64,000 bases of DNA from JBMYTN01 sp049604415 (GCA_049604415.1 JBMYTN010000004.1:62001-126000), one strand, 5' to 3'. Shown: positions 40,895 to 49,819, numbered from the stretch's first letter. The notes: generated by a model not told the origin, from the sequence alone. Program-made: numbers and translations.

Positions 40895-42289
40895 ATGTCT
40901 CACGGATTTGCTATGGCGGCGTATCTGATCGCTGCCGTGTGTTTCATCATGGCCTTGCGGGGCCTGTCCAACCCTGAAACCGCCCGACGGGGGAACCTGT
41001 TGGGGATGATCGGGATGACGATTGCCATCCTGACCACCCTGATCTCGCCCGTGGTCACCTCTTATGTCTGGATCATCATCGCCCTGGTCATCGGGGGTGC
41101 CATTGGTACCGTGATCGCCCGTAAGGTGGTGATGACCGCCCTGCCGCAGCTGGTTGCTGCCTTCCACTCCCTGGTGGGTATGGCTGCTGTGTTGGTGGCC
41201 ACGGCGGCCCTGTTGAACCCGGAAGCCTATGGCATCGGCACCCCGGGCCATATCCATGGCGGTTCCTTGATCGAAATGTCCTTGGGCGTTGCGGTCGGGG
41301 CGATCACCTTCTCCGGCTCCGTGATTGCCTTTGGCAAGCTGCAGGGTCTGATTTCGGGCAAGCCTCTGGTTTTCCCGATGCAGCATGCGCTCAACGCGGT
41401 GCTTGGCATTGCTCTGGTGGTCCTGATCGCCTGGTTCTCCGGGACCGAGAGCCTGACCATGTACTTCCTGCTGACCGCTTTGGCCTTCGCGCTGGGTTTC
41501 CTGTTGATCCTGCCGATCGGTGGGGCCGACATGCCCGTCGTGATCTCCATGCTCAACTCTTATTCCGGTTGGGCAGCGGCGGGCATTGGCTTCACCTTGG
41601 GCAACCCGCTCTTGATCATTGCCGGTGCGCTGGTGGGCTCCTCCGGGGCGATCCTGTCCTACATCATGTGTAAGGGCATGAACCGCTCGATCTTCAACGT
41701 CATCCTGGGTGGCTTTGGTGGCGAAGCCGCTGCCGGGGGCGCTGGGGGTGCCGATGGGGACCGCAATGTCCGTCCGGGCAGTGCCGATGATGCGGCCTTC
41801 CTGATGAAGAACGCCTCTAAGGTCATCATCGTGCCCGGCTATGGCATGGCGGTGGCCCAGGCCCAGCATGCGCTGCGGGAAATGGCCGACACCCTGAAGG
41901 CCGAAGGGGTAGAAGTGTCTTACGCCATCCACCCGGTGGCCGGACGGATGCCCGGACATATGAACGTGCTGCTGGCGGAAGCCAATGTGCCCTATGACGA
42001 AGTGTTCGAACTGGAAGAAATCAACAATGAATTCCAGACCGCCGATGTGGCCTATGTCATCGGGGCGAACGACGTCACCAACCCGGCGGCCAAGACCGAT
42101 CCGCAAAGCCCGATCTATGGCATGCCGATCTTGGATGTCGAAAAGGCCGGGACGGTGCTGTTTGTCAAACGCTCCATGGCCTCCGGTTATGCGGGCGTGG
42201 ATAACGAGCTGTTCTTCCGCGACAACACCATGATGCTGTTTGGCGATGCCAAAAAGATGACCGAAGAGATCGTCCAAGCCATGGGCTAA
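40895..42289 (+). CDS. pntB: NAD(P) transhydrogenase, subunit beta
   Basis: A 464-aa subunit. The first ~270 residues are membrane helices (e.g. VLNPEAYG-like LNPEAYGIGTPGHIHGG, then GKPLVFPMQHALNAVLG). The C-terminal NADP(H)-binding domain (dIII) has VIIVPGYGMAVAQAQHALRE, HPVAGRMPGHMNVLLAEA and YVIGANDVTNPAA. It completes the complex with PntAA and PntAB. A strong terminator follows 30 bases after the stop. Confidence 0.96.
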   Translation: MSHGFAMAAYLIAAVCFIMALRGLSNPETARRGNLLGMIGMTIAILTTLISPVVTSYVWIIIALVIGGAIGTVIARKVVMTALPQLVAAFHSLVGMAAVLVATAALLNPEAYGIGTPGHIHGGSLIEMSLGVAVGAITFSGSVIAFGKLQGLISGKPLVFPMQHALNAVLGIALVVLIAWFSGTESLTMYFLLTALAFALGFLLILPIGGADMPVVISMLNSYSGWAAAGIGFTLGNPLLIIAGALVGSSGAILSYIMCKGMNRSIFNVILGGFGGEAAAGGAGGADGDRNVRPGSADDAAFLMKNASKVIIVPGYGMAVAQAQHALREMADTLKAEGVEVSYAIHPVAGRMPGHMNVLLAEANVPYDEVFELEEINNEFQTADVAYVIGANDVTNPAAKTDPQSPIYGMPILDVEKAGTVLFVKRSMASGYAGVDNELFFRDNTMMLFGDAKKMTEEIVQAMG

Positions 42290-42318
42290 ATCCCTCTCTT
42301 CCGTCCTGATACCTTAAG

Positions 42319-42355
42319 AACCCCCGGCGCGGTTGCCCCTGCGCCGGGGGTTTTT
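42319..42355 (+). terminator. Rho-independent terminator after pntB
   Basis: A 12-base GC-rich stem (AACCCCCGGCGC with GCGCCGGGGGTT), a 10-base loop, and a T-run at 42351-42355. A textbook terminator. Confidence 0.92.
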
Positions 42356-42367
42356 GCTGTGCACAAG

Positions 42368-42638
42368 TCAGGCCGTAAACTCATAAACGGAACGGATTTT
42401 GGGAGGTGTTAAAACACTGGAAGAACAGGAGGAAAAACGCAGGAAATGTGGTGCATTTTCAAGGTTTTCCGACGCATTCGTCCGGTGTTTTTACCCTCTC
42501 CAAAGGACTGCAAATTGGCGTCATCCTATGGCGTTAAGGGACCTTGACCGGGCCACCAGCCCGATCTTCGACCCTTGCCTGATAGGATCTAGCCAATTTA
42601 GCAGCCAAAAACGTCCCGTTTATGAGTCTACGGCCTAG
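42368..42638. mobile_element. 271-bp MITE-like element, copy 2
   Basis: The second copy of the element at 10774-11044, in the same orientation relative to the + strand, with the same length and about 21 substitutions by eye. The left end is AGGCCGTAAACTCATAAACG and the right end its near reverse complement, ending CTAG. The left outer edge reads TCAG instead of CTAG, so any target duplication has decayed. It lies between the pnt terminator and the TRAP promoter region. Confidence 0.8.
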
Positions 42639-42920
42639 TGTGCAAGTGCACAGTGCACCTTGTCTTATACAGACCCTGCTCTGCCTGCGGGTTGTTTGCA
42701 CTGCACTTCAAGCCAAACAAGACAGTCGAAGAGCTATACTGCGCTGCAGCAAGAGTAGTTTTTTCGTAATATGGAAAAAAACGGTTCTGCCAACCCTAAA
42801 ACTTGAGGAATGGCACGCCCACTTATCTCCCCGAAGTAGACAATGTAACAAAGATTGGCAACTGCGCGGTGTGGCACTGCAACACGAAGCGCACAAAAGC
42901 TCATCAACTGGGAGAAAAAA
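42639..42920 (+). promoter_or_regulatory. Upstream region of the TRAP operon
   Basis: About 280 bases without a gene. It begins with a run of TGCA motifs (GTGCAAGTGCACAGTGCACC), and TTTGCACTGCACTTC, roughly inverted to it, lies about 50 bases on. Repeated TGCA-centred half-sites suggest a regulator-binding region for the TRAP genes. GGGAG sits at the right place before the first ATG. Confidence 0.4.
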
Positions 42921-44060
42921 ATGTCTGAGAGCAAGAAAGTAGGGCGTCGGTCCTTCTTGAAGACCACGGCTCTGGCCGGAACCGGTGCGGCGGCTGCCAG
43001 CACCCTGGCGGCCCCGGCCGTCCTGGCCAATGCGCCTTTGGTCCTTAAGATGCAAACCTCCTGGTCGGCTTCGAACATTTGGCAGGAATTCGCCAAAGAC
43101 TATGCCGATCGCGTCGAAGCCATGTCCGGTGGCCGTCTGAAGGTTGATCTGCTGCCCGCTGGTGCGGTTGTGGCTGCCTTCCAGGTGCTTGATGCGGTCA
43201 ATGATGGCCTGCTCGATGCGGCCCATTCCGTGCCGGTCTATTGGTATGGCAAGAACAAGGCCGCGTCCCTGTTCGGCACCGGCCCGGTGTTTGGCGGGTC
43301 CGCCACCACCATGCTGAGCTGGTTCTATGAAGGCGGCGGCGCGGAGCTCTATCGCGAGCTGACCCAGGATGTCATGGGCCTGGATGTCTATGGCTATATG
43401 GGCTTCCCGATGTTCGCCCAGCCCTTCGGCTGGTTTAAGACCGAAGTCAACACGGCCGCTGAGCTGGATGGCTTCAAATACCGCACCGTGGGTCTGGCCG
43501 CCGACCTGCTGCAATCCCTGGGCATGTCGGTGGCCCAGCTGCCGGGCGGCGAAATCGTCCCGGCCATGGAGCGCGGCGTGATTGACGCCTTTGAGTTCAA
43601 CAATCCGTCTTCGGATAAGGACTTCGGCGCCCATGATGTGGCGAAGAACTACTATCTGTCGTCCTATCACCAGGCCTCAGAAAGCTTCGAGTTCCTGTTC
43701 AGCAAAACCTTCATGGACGATCTGGAGCCGGATCTGCGCGCCATCCTGGTCCATGGTGTGGAAGCGGTCTCCACCGCCAACACCGCCAAGGCCATGCGGC
43801 GCTATTCTGCGGACCTGAAATGGCTGCAGGAAGAAGCCGGTGTGACCGTGCACCGCACCTCTAGGGACATTCTCGACGCCCAAATCCAGGCCTGGGATCA
43901 GCTGATTCCGGAACTGGAAAAGGACGCCTTCATGAAGAAGACCCTGGACAGCCAGCGTGCCTGGGTGGAGCAAGTCACCTTCTATGAGCTGATGAACGCT
44001 CCAGACTATGCCCTGGCCTATAACCACTACTTCCCGGGCCGTCTGAAACTGTCTTCCTAA
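42921..44060 (+). CDS. TRAP transporter solute-binding protein (TakP/DctP-like)
   Basis: A 379-aa periplasmic binding protein. It has a twin-arginine signal (GRRSFLKTTALAGTGAAAAS) ending near VLANA. The mature protein shows MQTSWSASNIWQEFAKDYAD, GFKYRTVGLAADLLQSLGM and VAQLPGGEIVPAMERGVIDA, the block of the 2-oxoacid TakP subfamily. In place of the WVGP motif of TakP it has FNNPSSDK, so the ligand may differ. ATG 42921 has GGGAG upstream. DctQ and DctM genes follow. A hairpin after the stop probably raises its level relative to the permeases. Confidence 0.93.
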   Translation: MSESKKVGRRSFLKTTALAGTGAAAASTLAAPAVLANAPLVLKMQTSWSASNIWQEFAKDYADRVEAMSGGRLKVDLLPAGAVVAAFQVLDAVNDGLLDAAHSVPVYWYGKNKAASLFGTGPVFGGSATTMLSWFYEGGGAELYRELTQDVMGLDVYGYMGFPMFAQPFGWFKTEVNTAAELDGFKYRTVGLAADLLQSLGMSVAQLPGGEIVPAMERGVIDAFEFNNPSSDKDFGAHDVAKNYYLSSYHQASESFEFLFSKTFMDDLEPDLRAILVHGVEAVSTANTAKAMRRYSADLKWLQEEAGVTVHRTSRDILDAQIQAWDQLIPELEKDAFMKKTLDSQRAWVEQVTFYELMNAPDYALAYNHYFPGRLKLSS

Positions 44061-44083
44061 TCCTTCTCTGTCTTGTCAGGAAG

Positions 44084-44117
44084 GTCCCGGCGGTGGGTCA
44101 CCGCCGGGACTTTCTTT
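44084..44117 (+). terminator. Intra-operon terminator/attenuator after the TRAP binding-protein gene
   Basis: A perfect 12-bp stem GTCCCGGCGGTG/CACCGCCGGGAC with a 3-base loop, then TTTCTTT. It lies between the binding-protein stop and the DctQ start, 159 bases apart. Confidence 0.85.
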
Positions 44118-44219
44118 CCCCGTATAGTCCCAATTTTTTTGTCTATTTGAGGTTGGGTCCGCGCAGGTTTCACACTTTTTTCGCGGAAAATATGGGGCAA
44201 ATCGGATGGGAGCACGATT

Positions 44220-44804
44220 GTGATCAAATTCATTCGCTTTGCGGATTCCCTGTCGGCATGGTTTGGCAAGGCCTTTGGCTGGCTGATCCTGCTGATGGCC
44301 ATGGGCACGGGCTATGAGGTCTTTGTCCGCTATTTGCTTAACAGCCCGACCGCCTGGGCTCTGGATGTGTCCTTCATCCTCTACGGCTCGCTGTTCATGA
44401 TGGCCGGGGCCTATACGCTGTCGCGCGGTGGCCATGTGCGCGGCGACTTCATCTATCGGCTCTGGCGTCCCCGGACCCAGGCCAAAGTCGATCTGGTGCT
44501 CTATATCCTGTTCTTCTTCCCCGGGGTTCTGGCGATGATTTTCGCCGGTTGGAAATATGCCTCCCGGTCCTGGCAATATATGGAAGTGTCGGTCAACAGC
44601 CCGGCGGGCGTGCCGATTTTTCAATTTAAGACCATCATTGTTGCCGCCGGAATTCTTCTTCTGATCCAAGGACTTGCCCAGGTGTGTCGCTGCTTGATCT
44701 GCATGCGCACCGGCGAATGGCTTGAAGCCGAGGCCGACGTCATGGAGACGGAAGACCTGCTGATGAAACAAGCTGCCCAAGCCGAGAAGGACAGCAAGCA
44801 ATGA
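44220..44804 (+). CDS. TRAP transporter small permease (DctQ-like)
   Basis: A 194-aa membrane protein with four helices. It opens with ADSLSAWFGKAFGWLILLMA and contains TAWALDVSFILYGSLFMMAG, then GGHVRGDFIYRLWRPR, conserved in DctQ. The GTG start follows GGGAG. The C-terminal ~25 residues are charged. It overlaps dctM by 4 bases. It acts with DctM to import the solute using the ion gradient. Confidence 0.92.
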   Translation: MIKFIRFADSLSAWFGKAFGWLILLMAMGTGYEVFVRYLLNSPTAWALDVSFILYGSLFMMAGAYTLSRGGHVRGDFIYRLWRPRTQAKVDLVLYILFFFPGVLAMIFAGWKYASRSWQYMEVSVNSPAGVPIFQFKTIIVAAGILLLIQGLAQVCRCLICMRTGEWLEAEADVMETEDLLMKQAAQAEKDSKQ

Positions 44805-46219
44805 CCGATCCCCAAGTCGCCCTGATGATGTTGGGGCTGTTCATTTTTATGGTGTTTTTGGGCTTCCCCATCGCCTTCACCTTGATGGCCATGGGCATCG
44901 GCTTTGGCTATTACGCCTATTTCGATGTCCGGCGCATGTGGCGTTCCTATGATCGATTGGACGAGGACGCCAGCCTGTTTGAACAGGTCACGACATACAT
45001 AGAGGGCATGTTCAACAACAGGATCTTCGACCTCTTCATAAACCAGACATATACAGTGATGTCGAACGAGGTCCTGACCGCTGTCCCCTTGTTCCTGTTC
45101 ATGGGCTATGTGGTGGAGCGGTCAAATATTGTCGATCGCCTGTTCACCACCTTGAACATTGCCTCGAAGCGCATTCCCGGCTCCATGGGGGTTGCGGCCC
45201 TGATCACCTGCGCCCTGTTCGCCACGGCGACTGGGATTGTCGGTGCGGTGGTGACCTTGATGGGTCTGCTGGCCCTGCCAGCCATGCTCAAGGCGCGCTA
45301 TGACAATTCCTTCGCCTCGGGCATCATTTGCGCCGGGGGGACCTTGGGGATCTTGATCCCGCCCTCGATCATGTTGATCGTCTATGCAGCCGCGTCCAAT
45401 GTCTCGATTGTGCGGCTCTATGCCGGGGCGCTGCTGCCTGGTCTGACCCTGGTTGGCCTGTATTTGGCCTATGTCATCGGCCGGTCGATCCTGCAGCCCA
45501 AAGTCGCGCCGAAGCCGACCGAGGACGAGGTCCCCGATATCCCGACCTCCCAATTGCTGATGATGATCGCGACGTCCTTCCTGCCCTTGGCGTTCCTGAT
45601 CATGTCGGTGCTGGGCTCGATCCTGTTTGGTCTGGCAACTCCGACCGAGGCCGCAGCAATCGGGGCCTTGGGCGGGATTGCCCTGGCCTTTGCCTATCGG
45701 GCGATGACATGGCAGCGGATGCGGGAGTCGGTCTATTTGACCGCGCGCACGGCGGCCATGGTGTGCTGGCTGTTTGTCGGCTCCTACACCTTCTCCTCGG
45801 TATTCTCCTATTTGGGCGGCGAGCATGTGATTTCCGACTTTGTCCAAGGTTTGGACATGTCGCCGCTGACCTTCCTGCTGCTGGCGCAGCTGATCATCTT
45901 CCTGCTCGGCTGGCCGCTGGAATGGTCGGAAATCATCATCATCTTTGTGCCGATCTTCCTGCCGCTGCTGGCGATCTTCAACATCGACCCGCTGTTCTTC
46001 GGCATCCTGGTGGCCTTGAACCTGCAGACCAGTTTCCTGACCCCCCCCATGGCCATGTCGGCCTATTACCTGAAGGGCATTGCGCCACCCCAGGTCAAGC
46101 TGACCCAGATCTTTGCCGGCTGTATGCCATTCCTGGTCTGCGTCTTCATATGTATGACCTTGATGTACACCTTCCCGCAAATCGTCTTCTATCTGCCGGA
46201 GCTGATCTTTGACCGCTGA
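44801..46219 (+). CDS. TRAP transporter large permease (DctM-like)
   Basis: A 472-aa, twelve-helix carrier subunit. Conserved blocks: FLGFPIAFTLMAMGIGFGYY, EVLTAVPLFLFMGYVVERSN, ITCALFATATGIVGAVVTLM and GTLGILIPPSIMLIVYAAAS. Between helix 1 and the VPLF block lies a ~50-residue insert (MWRSYDRLDEDASLFEQVTT region), seen in the TakP-associated branch and absent from classic DctM. Overlaps dctQ and runs to the amidase-like gene without a gap. Confidence 0.93.
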   Translation: MTDPQVALMMLGLFIFMVFLGFPIAFTLMAMGIGFGYYAYFDVRRMWRSYDRLDEDASLFEQVTTYIEGMFNNRIFDLFINQTYTVMSNEVLTAVPLFLFMGYVVERSNIVDRLFTTLNIASKRIPGSMGVAALITCALFATATGIVGAVVTLMGLLALPAMLKARYDNSFASGIICAGGTLGILIPPSIMLIVYAAASNVSIVRLYAGALLPGLTLVGLYLAYVIGRSILQPKVAPKPTEDEVPDIPTSQLLMMIATSFLPLAFLIMSVLGSILFGLATPTEAAAIGALGGIALAFAYRAMTWQRMRESVYLTARTAAMVCWLFVGSYTFSSVFSYLGGEHVISDFVQGLDMSPLTFLLLAQLIIFLLGWPLEWSEIIIIFVPIFLPLLAIFNIDPLFFGILVALNLQTSFLTPPMAMSAYYLKGIAPPQVKLTQIFAGCMPFLVCVFICMTLMYTFPQIVFYLPELIFDR

Positions 46220-46244
46220 TCTCCCTCAAAAAAGGCTGTCTGCC

Positions 46245-47615
46245 ATGTCAGCACAAAACGATCCCGCCCAAGCCGAGGCCATCCGTGCCCTGGACGCCCC
46301 GGCTTTGCGGGATCGGATCGCCAGTGGCAGTCTGTCCGTACGTCAAGTGGCGGAAGCCTATCTTGCGCGCATCACCGACCGGGCCGAGCCCAGTGCCGCC
46401 TGGGCCTGGCTCGATCCCGATTTTATCCGCCAACAGGCCGAGGCCCTAGATCGGCATCGGGCAGCGGGCCATCCGCTGGGTCCGCTGCATGGCCTGCCGA
46501 TTGCCCTGCAGGATGTGATCGACATGGCCCGGGCGCCGTCGGAAAACGGCACCGAGCGTGATCAAGGCCGGGTGCCCATGGCCGATGCCACCATCGTGGA
46601 GCGGCTGAAAGCGGGCGGGGCCTTGCTGATGGGCAAAGCCACCACCACGCCGCTTGGGGTTGCCAGCCCTGGGGCACAGTCTCTGCCCAACCCGGTGGAC
46701 CCGAGCCGGTCTGCGGGCGGGCCATGTGGCGGGGCGGCTGCTGTGGTGGCGGAGGCGATGTCCATCGCCAGCATCGCGATGCAGACCGAGGGCGAGATCA
46801 GCTTTGCCGCCTCGGCCTGCGGTTTGGCTGGCTTTAAGCCGACGCCGGGCAGTCTGTCCCGAAACGGCATCGCTCGGGTTTCGCAAAGCCTTGATGCGCC
46901 GGGCGTTTTGGCGCGCTCTCCGGCGACTGCGGCTTTGGTGGCCGAGCAACTCTATGGCCGCGACGAGGCCGATCCGGCGACCACGTCCCAGCCCTTCCCG
47001 CGTCTGTCCCAGATCATGGCGGCGACGGGCTATCCGAAGCCGGTGTTTGCCGTGGTCCTGCCGCCAACACCGCAGGATGGGCTGTCCGCACAGCTGCGCG
47101 AGGCGTTTACGGAGTTAACCGCTGTGCTCGGTGAGCGGGCCTTTGCCGCACCGTTACCGGATCTGTTTGCCCAGGCCTCGGAGCAGGTGGAGCGGGTCCG
47201 CTTGGCGGAGCTGTCGCGCAATGGTCATGTCTATGTCCAGGAGCCGGGTCTGGCCGATCTGCTGGCGGCGGGTGATCAGATCCTGGCCCGGGATTACCTT
47301 GCGGCCATGGATTGGAAATCCGTGCTCAATGGTGGTCTGGCGGAGCTGTTCCGCCGCGCCAATGTCATTCTCTGTCCAGCTGCGGTGGGTCCGGCGGACC
47401 TGCGAGAGACCGACCAAGGCGATGACGCGTCTTCTCGGGCGCTAAACAGCCTCTGGTCGCTTTGCGGTCTGCCCAGCGTGACTTTGCCGCTGCTGACCTC
47501 GGCTGAGGGGCTGCCCATGGGGGTCCAATTGGTGGCCAATCATGGCGAGGATGGCCGTCTGTTGCGGGCCGCAGATTGGTTGCTGAACTGGGTCAATGCC
47601 GCTTCGGCTGAATAA
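46245..47615 (+). CDS. Amidase-signature family homologue lacking the catalytic triad
   Basis: About 456 aa from ATG 46245; AAAAAAGG precedes it, while an upstream TTG at 46209 overlaps dctM. The overall fold is that of GatA/AtzF-type amidases (GPLHGLPIALQDVID, LLMGKATTTPLG, CGLAGFKPTPG). All three Ser-Ser-Lys catalytic residues are changed. The Lys of 'PIAxKD' is Gln89, the cis-Ser of 'GGSSGG' is Pro160 (GGPCGG), and the nucleophile of 'GGSIR' is Glu184 (EGEISF). P160 and E184 are 24 residues apart, matching the family spacing. It is therefore probably not a hydrolase and may bind a ligand or partner for the TRAP system. Confidence 0.85.
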   Translation: MSAQNDPAQAEAIRALDAPALRDRIASGSLSVRQVAEAYLARITDRAEPSAAWAWLDPDFIRQQAEALDRHRAAGHPLGPLHGLPIALQDVIDMARAPSENGTERDQGRVPMADATIVERLKAGGALLMGKATTTPLGVASPGAQSLPNPVDPSRSAGGPCGGAAAVVAEAMSIASIAMQTEGEISFAASACGLAGFKPTPGSLSRNGIARVSQSLDAPGVLARSPATAALVAEQLYGRDEADPATTSQPFPRLSQIMAATGYPKPVFAVVLPPTPQDGLSAQLREAFTELTAVLGERAFAAPLPDLFAQASEQVERVRLAELSRNGHVYVQEPGLADLLAAGDQILARDYLAAMDWKSVLNGGLAELFRRANVILCPAAVGPADLRETDQGDDASSRALNSLWSLCGLPSVTLPLLTSAEGLPMGVQLVANHGEDGRLLRAADWLLNWVNAASAE

Positions 47616-47627
47616 GGACGCATCCCC

Positions 47628-47822
47628 ATGAACCAGGTGATGGCATTGTTTGCGCTGGTGGTGTTTGCCGCCTATGTGTTTGTTCTGATCTGGAAAGTGC
47701 CCGAGCCGGATTTGATCATTGTCACCCTGATCGCGGTCGGTCTGGTGACCTTTGATTTCTTTGGCGACAAGATCAAGGCCATGCTCGGCAAGGGCAAAGA
47801 TCAGTCAGGACAAGACAGCTAA
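47628..47822 (+). CDS. Small membrane protein (64 aa) in the TRAP operon
   Basis: Two hydrophobic stretches (MALFALVVFAAYVFVLIW and LIIVTLIAVGLVTFDFF) are separated by KVPEPD and followed by a basic/polar tail (KIKAMLGKGKDQSGQDS). No family recognised. It sits 13 bases after the amidase-like gene and 14 bases before the dehydrogenase gene, so it is almost certainly translated as part of the operon. It may be an accessory subunit of the transporter. Confidence 0.75.
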   Translation: MNQVMALFALVVFAAYVFVLIWKVPEPDLIIVTLIAVGLVTFDFFGDKIKAMLGKGKDQSGQDS

Positions 47823-47836
47823 GCGGAACCCCATGG

Positions 47837-48814
47837 ATGTCTGAAAACAGCAGTGACCGTCCGGTGCTCTGGATCCCCCGCCATTTGTCGGAGGCGACCC
47901 TGGAGCGGGCGAAACAGGATTATGAGGTGATCCTGCCCGAGGCCGATGAGCCCGGCACGGCAGAAGAGATCATCGCCATGAGCGCCCAGGTCGACGGCAT
48001 GATCCCGTGCCATTCGGAGCGCTTCTCCGCCGAGGTCGTTGCCCAGCTGCATCCACGCTTAAAGATCATCGCCAATCATTCGGTTGGGGTCGACCATTGC
48101 GACCTCCCGGCGCTGGCGGCCAAGGGCATCACGGTGACCAACACGCCCGATGTGCTCTCGGATGCCACCGCCGAAATCGCCATGCTGTTGATGCTTGGCG
48201 CAGCCCGTTTAGCGGTGCAGGGCGATGGCTTGGTGCGGTCTGGCAACTGGCAGTCCTGGTCGCCGTCCTTCATGGTCGGCACCCAAGTGACCGGGGCGCG
48301 GTTGGGCATTATCGGCATGGGGCGGGTTGGGCGCGCCTTTGCCCGCAAGGCCCGGGGCTTTGATATGGAGATCCATTATCACAACCGGACCCGGCTCGAC
48401 CCGGCGGAGGAGCAGGGCGCGATTTACCATCCGTCCCTGGGCACCATGCTGCCGCTGGTGGATTTTGTTTCCCTACATTGCCCAGCAACGCCGGAGACCA
48501 CCGGTTTGATCGACCGGGATGCGATCGGCTCCCTGCCCCGGGGCGCGATCCTGGTCAACACCGCCCGGGGGGCCTTGGTGGACGAGGATGCACTCCTGGA
48601 GGCGATCCAGCATGGCCATCTGGCGGCTGCGGGATTGGATTGCTTCCGCACCGAGCCGGTGGGCAACCCGGCTTTCTCGGCTGAGGACCGGATCTTTATG
48701 CTGCCCCATATTGGCAGTGCCACCACCCGGACCCGGAATGCCATGGGCTATCGGGCTCTGGACAATCTGGATGCCTTTTTTGCCGGACAAACTCCGCAGG
48801 ACAAGCTGGTTTAG
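47837..48814 (+). CDS. D-2-hydroxyacid dehydrogenase (glyoxylate/hydroxypyruvate reductase-like)
   Basis: A 325-aa NAD(P)-dependent enzyme interconverting 2-oxo and D-2-hydroxy acids. The substrate domain has NHSVGVDHCDLPALAAKGI. The cofactor fold is LGIIGMGRVGRAFARKARGF. Catalytic Arg lies in LVNTARGALVDEDALL, Glu in CFRTEP and His in MLPHIGSATTRTRNAMG. HNRTR after the second strand suggests a preference for NADP(H). It ends the TRAP operon, which fits uptake of a 2-oxo or 2-hydroxy acid. Four bases overlap the convergent kinase-like gene. Confidence 0.9.
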   Translation: MSENSSDRPVLWIPRHLSEATLERAKQDYEVILPEADEPGTAEEIIAMSAQVDGMIPCHSERFSAEVVAQLHPRLKIIANHSVGVDHCDLPALAAKGITVTNTPDVLSDATAEIAMLLMLGAARLAVQGDGLVRSGNWQSWSPSFMVGTQVTGARLGIIGMGRVGRAFARKARGFDMEIHYHNRTRLDPAEEQGAIYHPSLGTMLPLVDFVSLHCPATPETTGLIDRDAIGSLPRGAILVNTARGALVDEDALLEAIQHGHLAAAGLDCFRTEPVGNPAFSAEDRIFMLPHIGSATTRTRNAMGYRALDNLDAFFAGQTPQDKLV

Positions 48815-49743
48815 GCGGTCCGGAGCGCCTTCAGAAGCAGACCCAGGCTGCTGTCCAGCTGGGCCAAATCCCAGGGTCGTCGGAACGGGTAAATCGGCAC
48901 AGCTTGGGCCAGGGAAACCGCATCCTTGAGCAGGCTTGCGGGATCGCGCAGATGCTGGACCAAAGGCGGGTGATAGGTGTTTTTCAGCAGGTCTGCGACA
49001 GCACTTTGCCGGTCCAAGGCGGGGAGAAGCGCGGCCTCGCCCCGCTCCAAGCAGAAAACTGTGCTTAACGGAGACGGTTGGGCGGTCCTCTCGGGATCCA
49101 TCGGAATATGGAATTTCTCGGTCCGTTTCTGGTCCCGGATCAGGTCGGTTGGGTCTTGCCCGAAATGCTCCAGGCTGGGCCGCCAGAGCTTCATCCGCGG
49201 GATCCCGGGCACAAAGAGCGGGGCTTTGCCTGGCCCCTGGTTCTGGACCCAGCCGACATCATCGCCGATCACCGGGAGACCTCGATCCGCCAAGGCAGCG
49301 GCCAGGGTTGATTTGCCCGCCCCGGAGGGACCGCAAAAGGCCACCGCCTTGGGGCCATCGGAGGTCTCGATCCGCACCGCACTGGCATGGAGCAATAACG
49401 CGCCGCGCTGATAGAGGGCAGCGCCGAACGCCATGCCCAATAAATAGAGCCGGAGATCCCGGGGGTCTGCCTGGGGGTCCGGGTCGACTTGGATCGTCTG
49501 GCCCGCCGATATCCGATAGCGGGCCACGCCGGGGATCTGGATTTGGAACTGATCTTTGGTCAGCTGGCCGCGCTGCCCGACCCGCTTCGCCCCTGGCAAA
49601 TGCTCCGGCAGATCGCAGCACAAGATGTGAATGTCTGCGCTTTGGGGGGCCGGGGGAGCCGGAACCGGCGTCAGTTCCGGACAGGCCAGATCCGAGCACA
49701 GCAGCAGGCCAAAGGCGGTATAGTGAAACAGGGTTTTATCCAT
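48811..49743 (-). CDS. HPr kinase/phosphorylase C-terminal-like protein
   Basis: A 310-aa protein of the HprK-related kinase group. It starts with the group-typical HYTAFGLLLCSDLACPEL. Later come LLLHASAV and the P-loop GPSGAGKST (138-146), then GLPVIGDDVGWV, VPGIPRMKLWRPSLEHFG and KFHIP. There is no N-terminal HprK domain and no HPr gene nearby. Relatives occur beside ABC exporters in lasso-peptide and other RiPP-like clusters, where one was shown to phosphorylate a precursor peptide. Here it is divergent from an ABC exporter gene (76-base gap). The substrate is unknown. Confidence 0.85.
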   Translation of the reverse strand: MDKTLFHYTAFGLLLCSDLACPELTPVPAPPAPQSADIHILCCDLPEHLPGAKRVGQRGQLTKDQFQIQIPGVARYRISAGQTIQVDPDPQADPRDLRLYLLGMAFGAALYQRGALLLHASAVRIETSDGPKAVAFCGPSGAGKSTLAAALADRGLPVIGDDVGWVQNQGPGKAPLFVPGIPRMKLWRPSLEHFGQDPTDLIRDQKRTEKFHIPMDPERTAQPSPLSTVFCLERGEAALLPALDRQSAVADLLKNTYHPPLVQHLRDPASLLKDAVSLAQAVPIYPFRRPWDLAQLDSSLGLLLKALRTA

Positions 49744-49819
49744 TCATGAAGTATTAAACGCATAAATAGCGTAAAAGCTGTATCTTGCCAAGCTGCCCGG
49801 ACAGGGGCACAACAGGGCG

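Noticed and set aside
40331..42277. 648-codon antisense frame over pntAB-pntB
   Set aside because: It is rich in His/Gly/Asp/Gln repeats and lies opposite conserved transhydrogenase genes. Shadow frame.
42809..42825. Sigma-54-like TGGCAC box upstream of the TRAP operon
   Set aside because: The -12 element would be TTAT rather than TTGC and the spacing is off by one.
46209..46244. Upstream TTG start for the amidase-like gene
   Set aside because: It would overlap the dctM end and adds 12 residues with no similarity; the ATG at 46245 has a better ribosome site.
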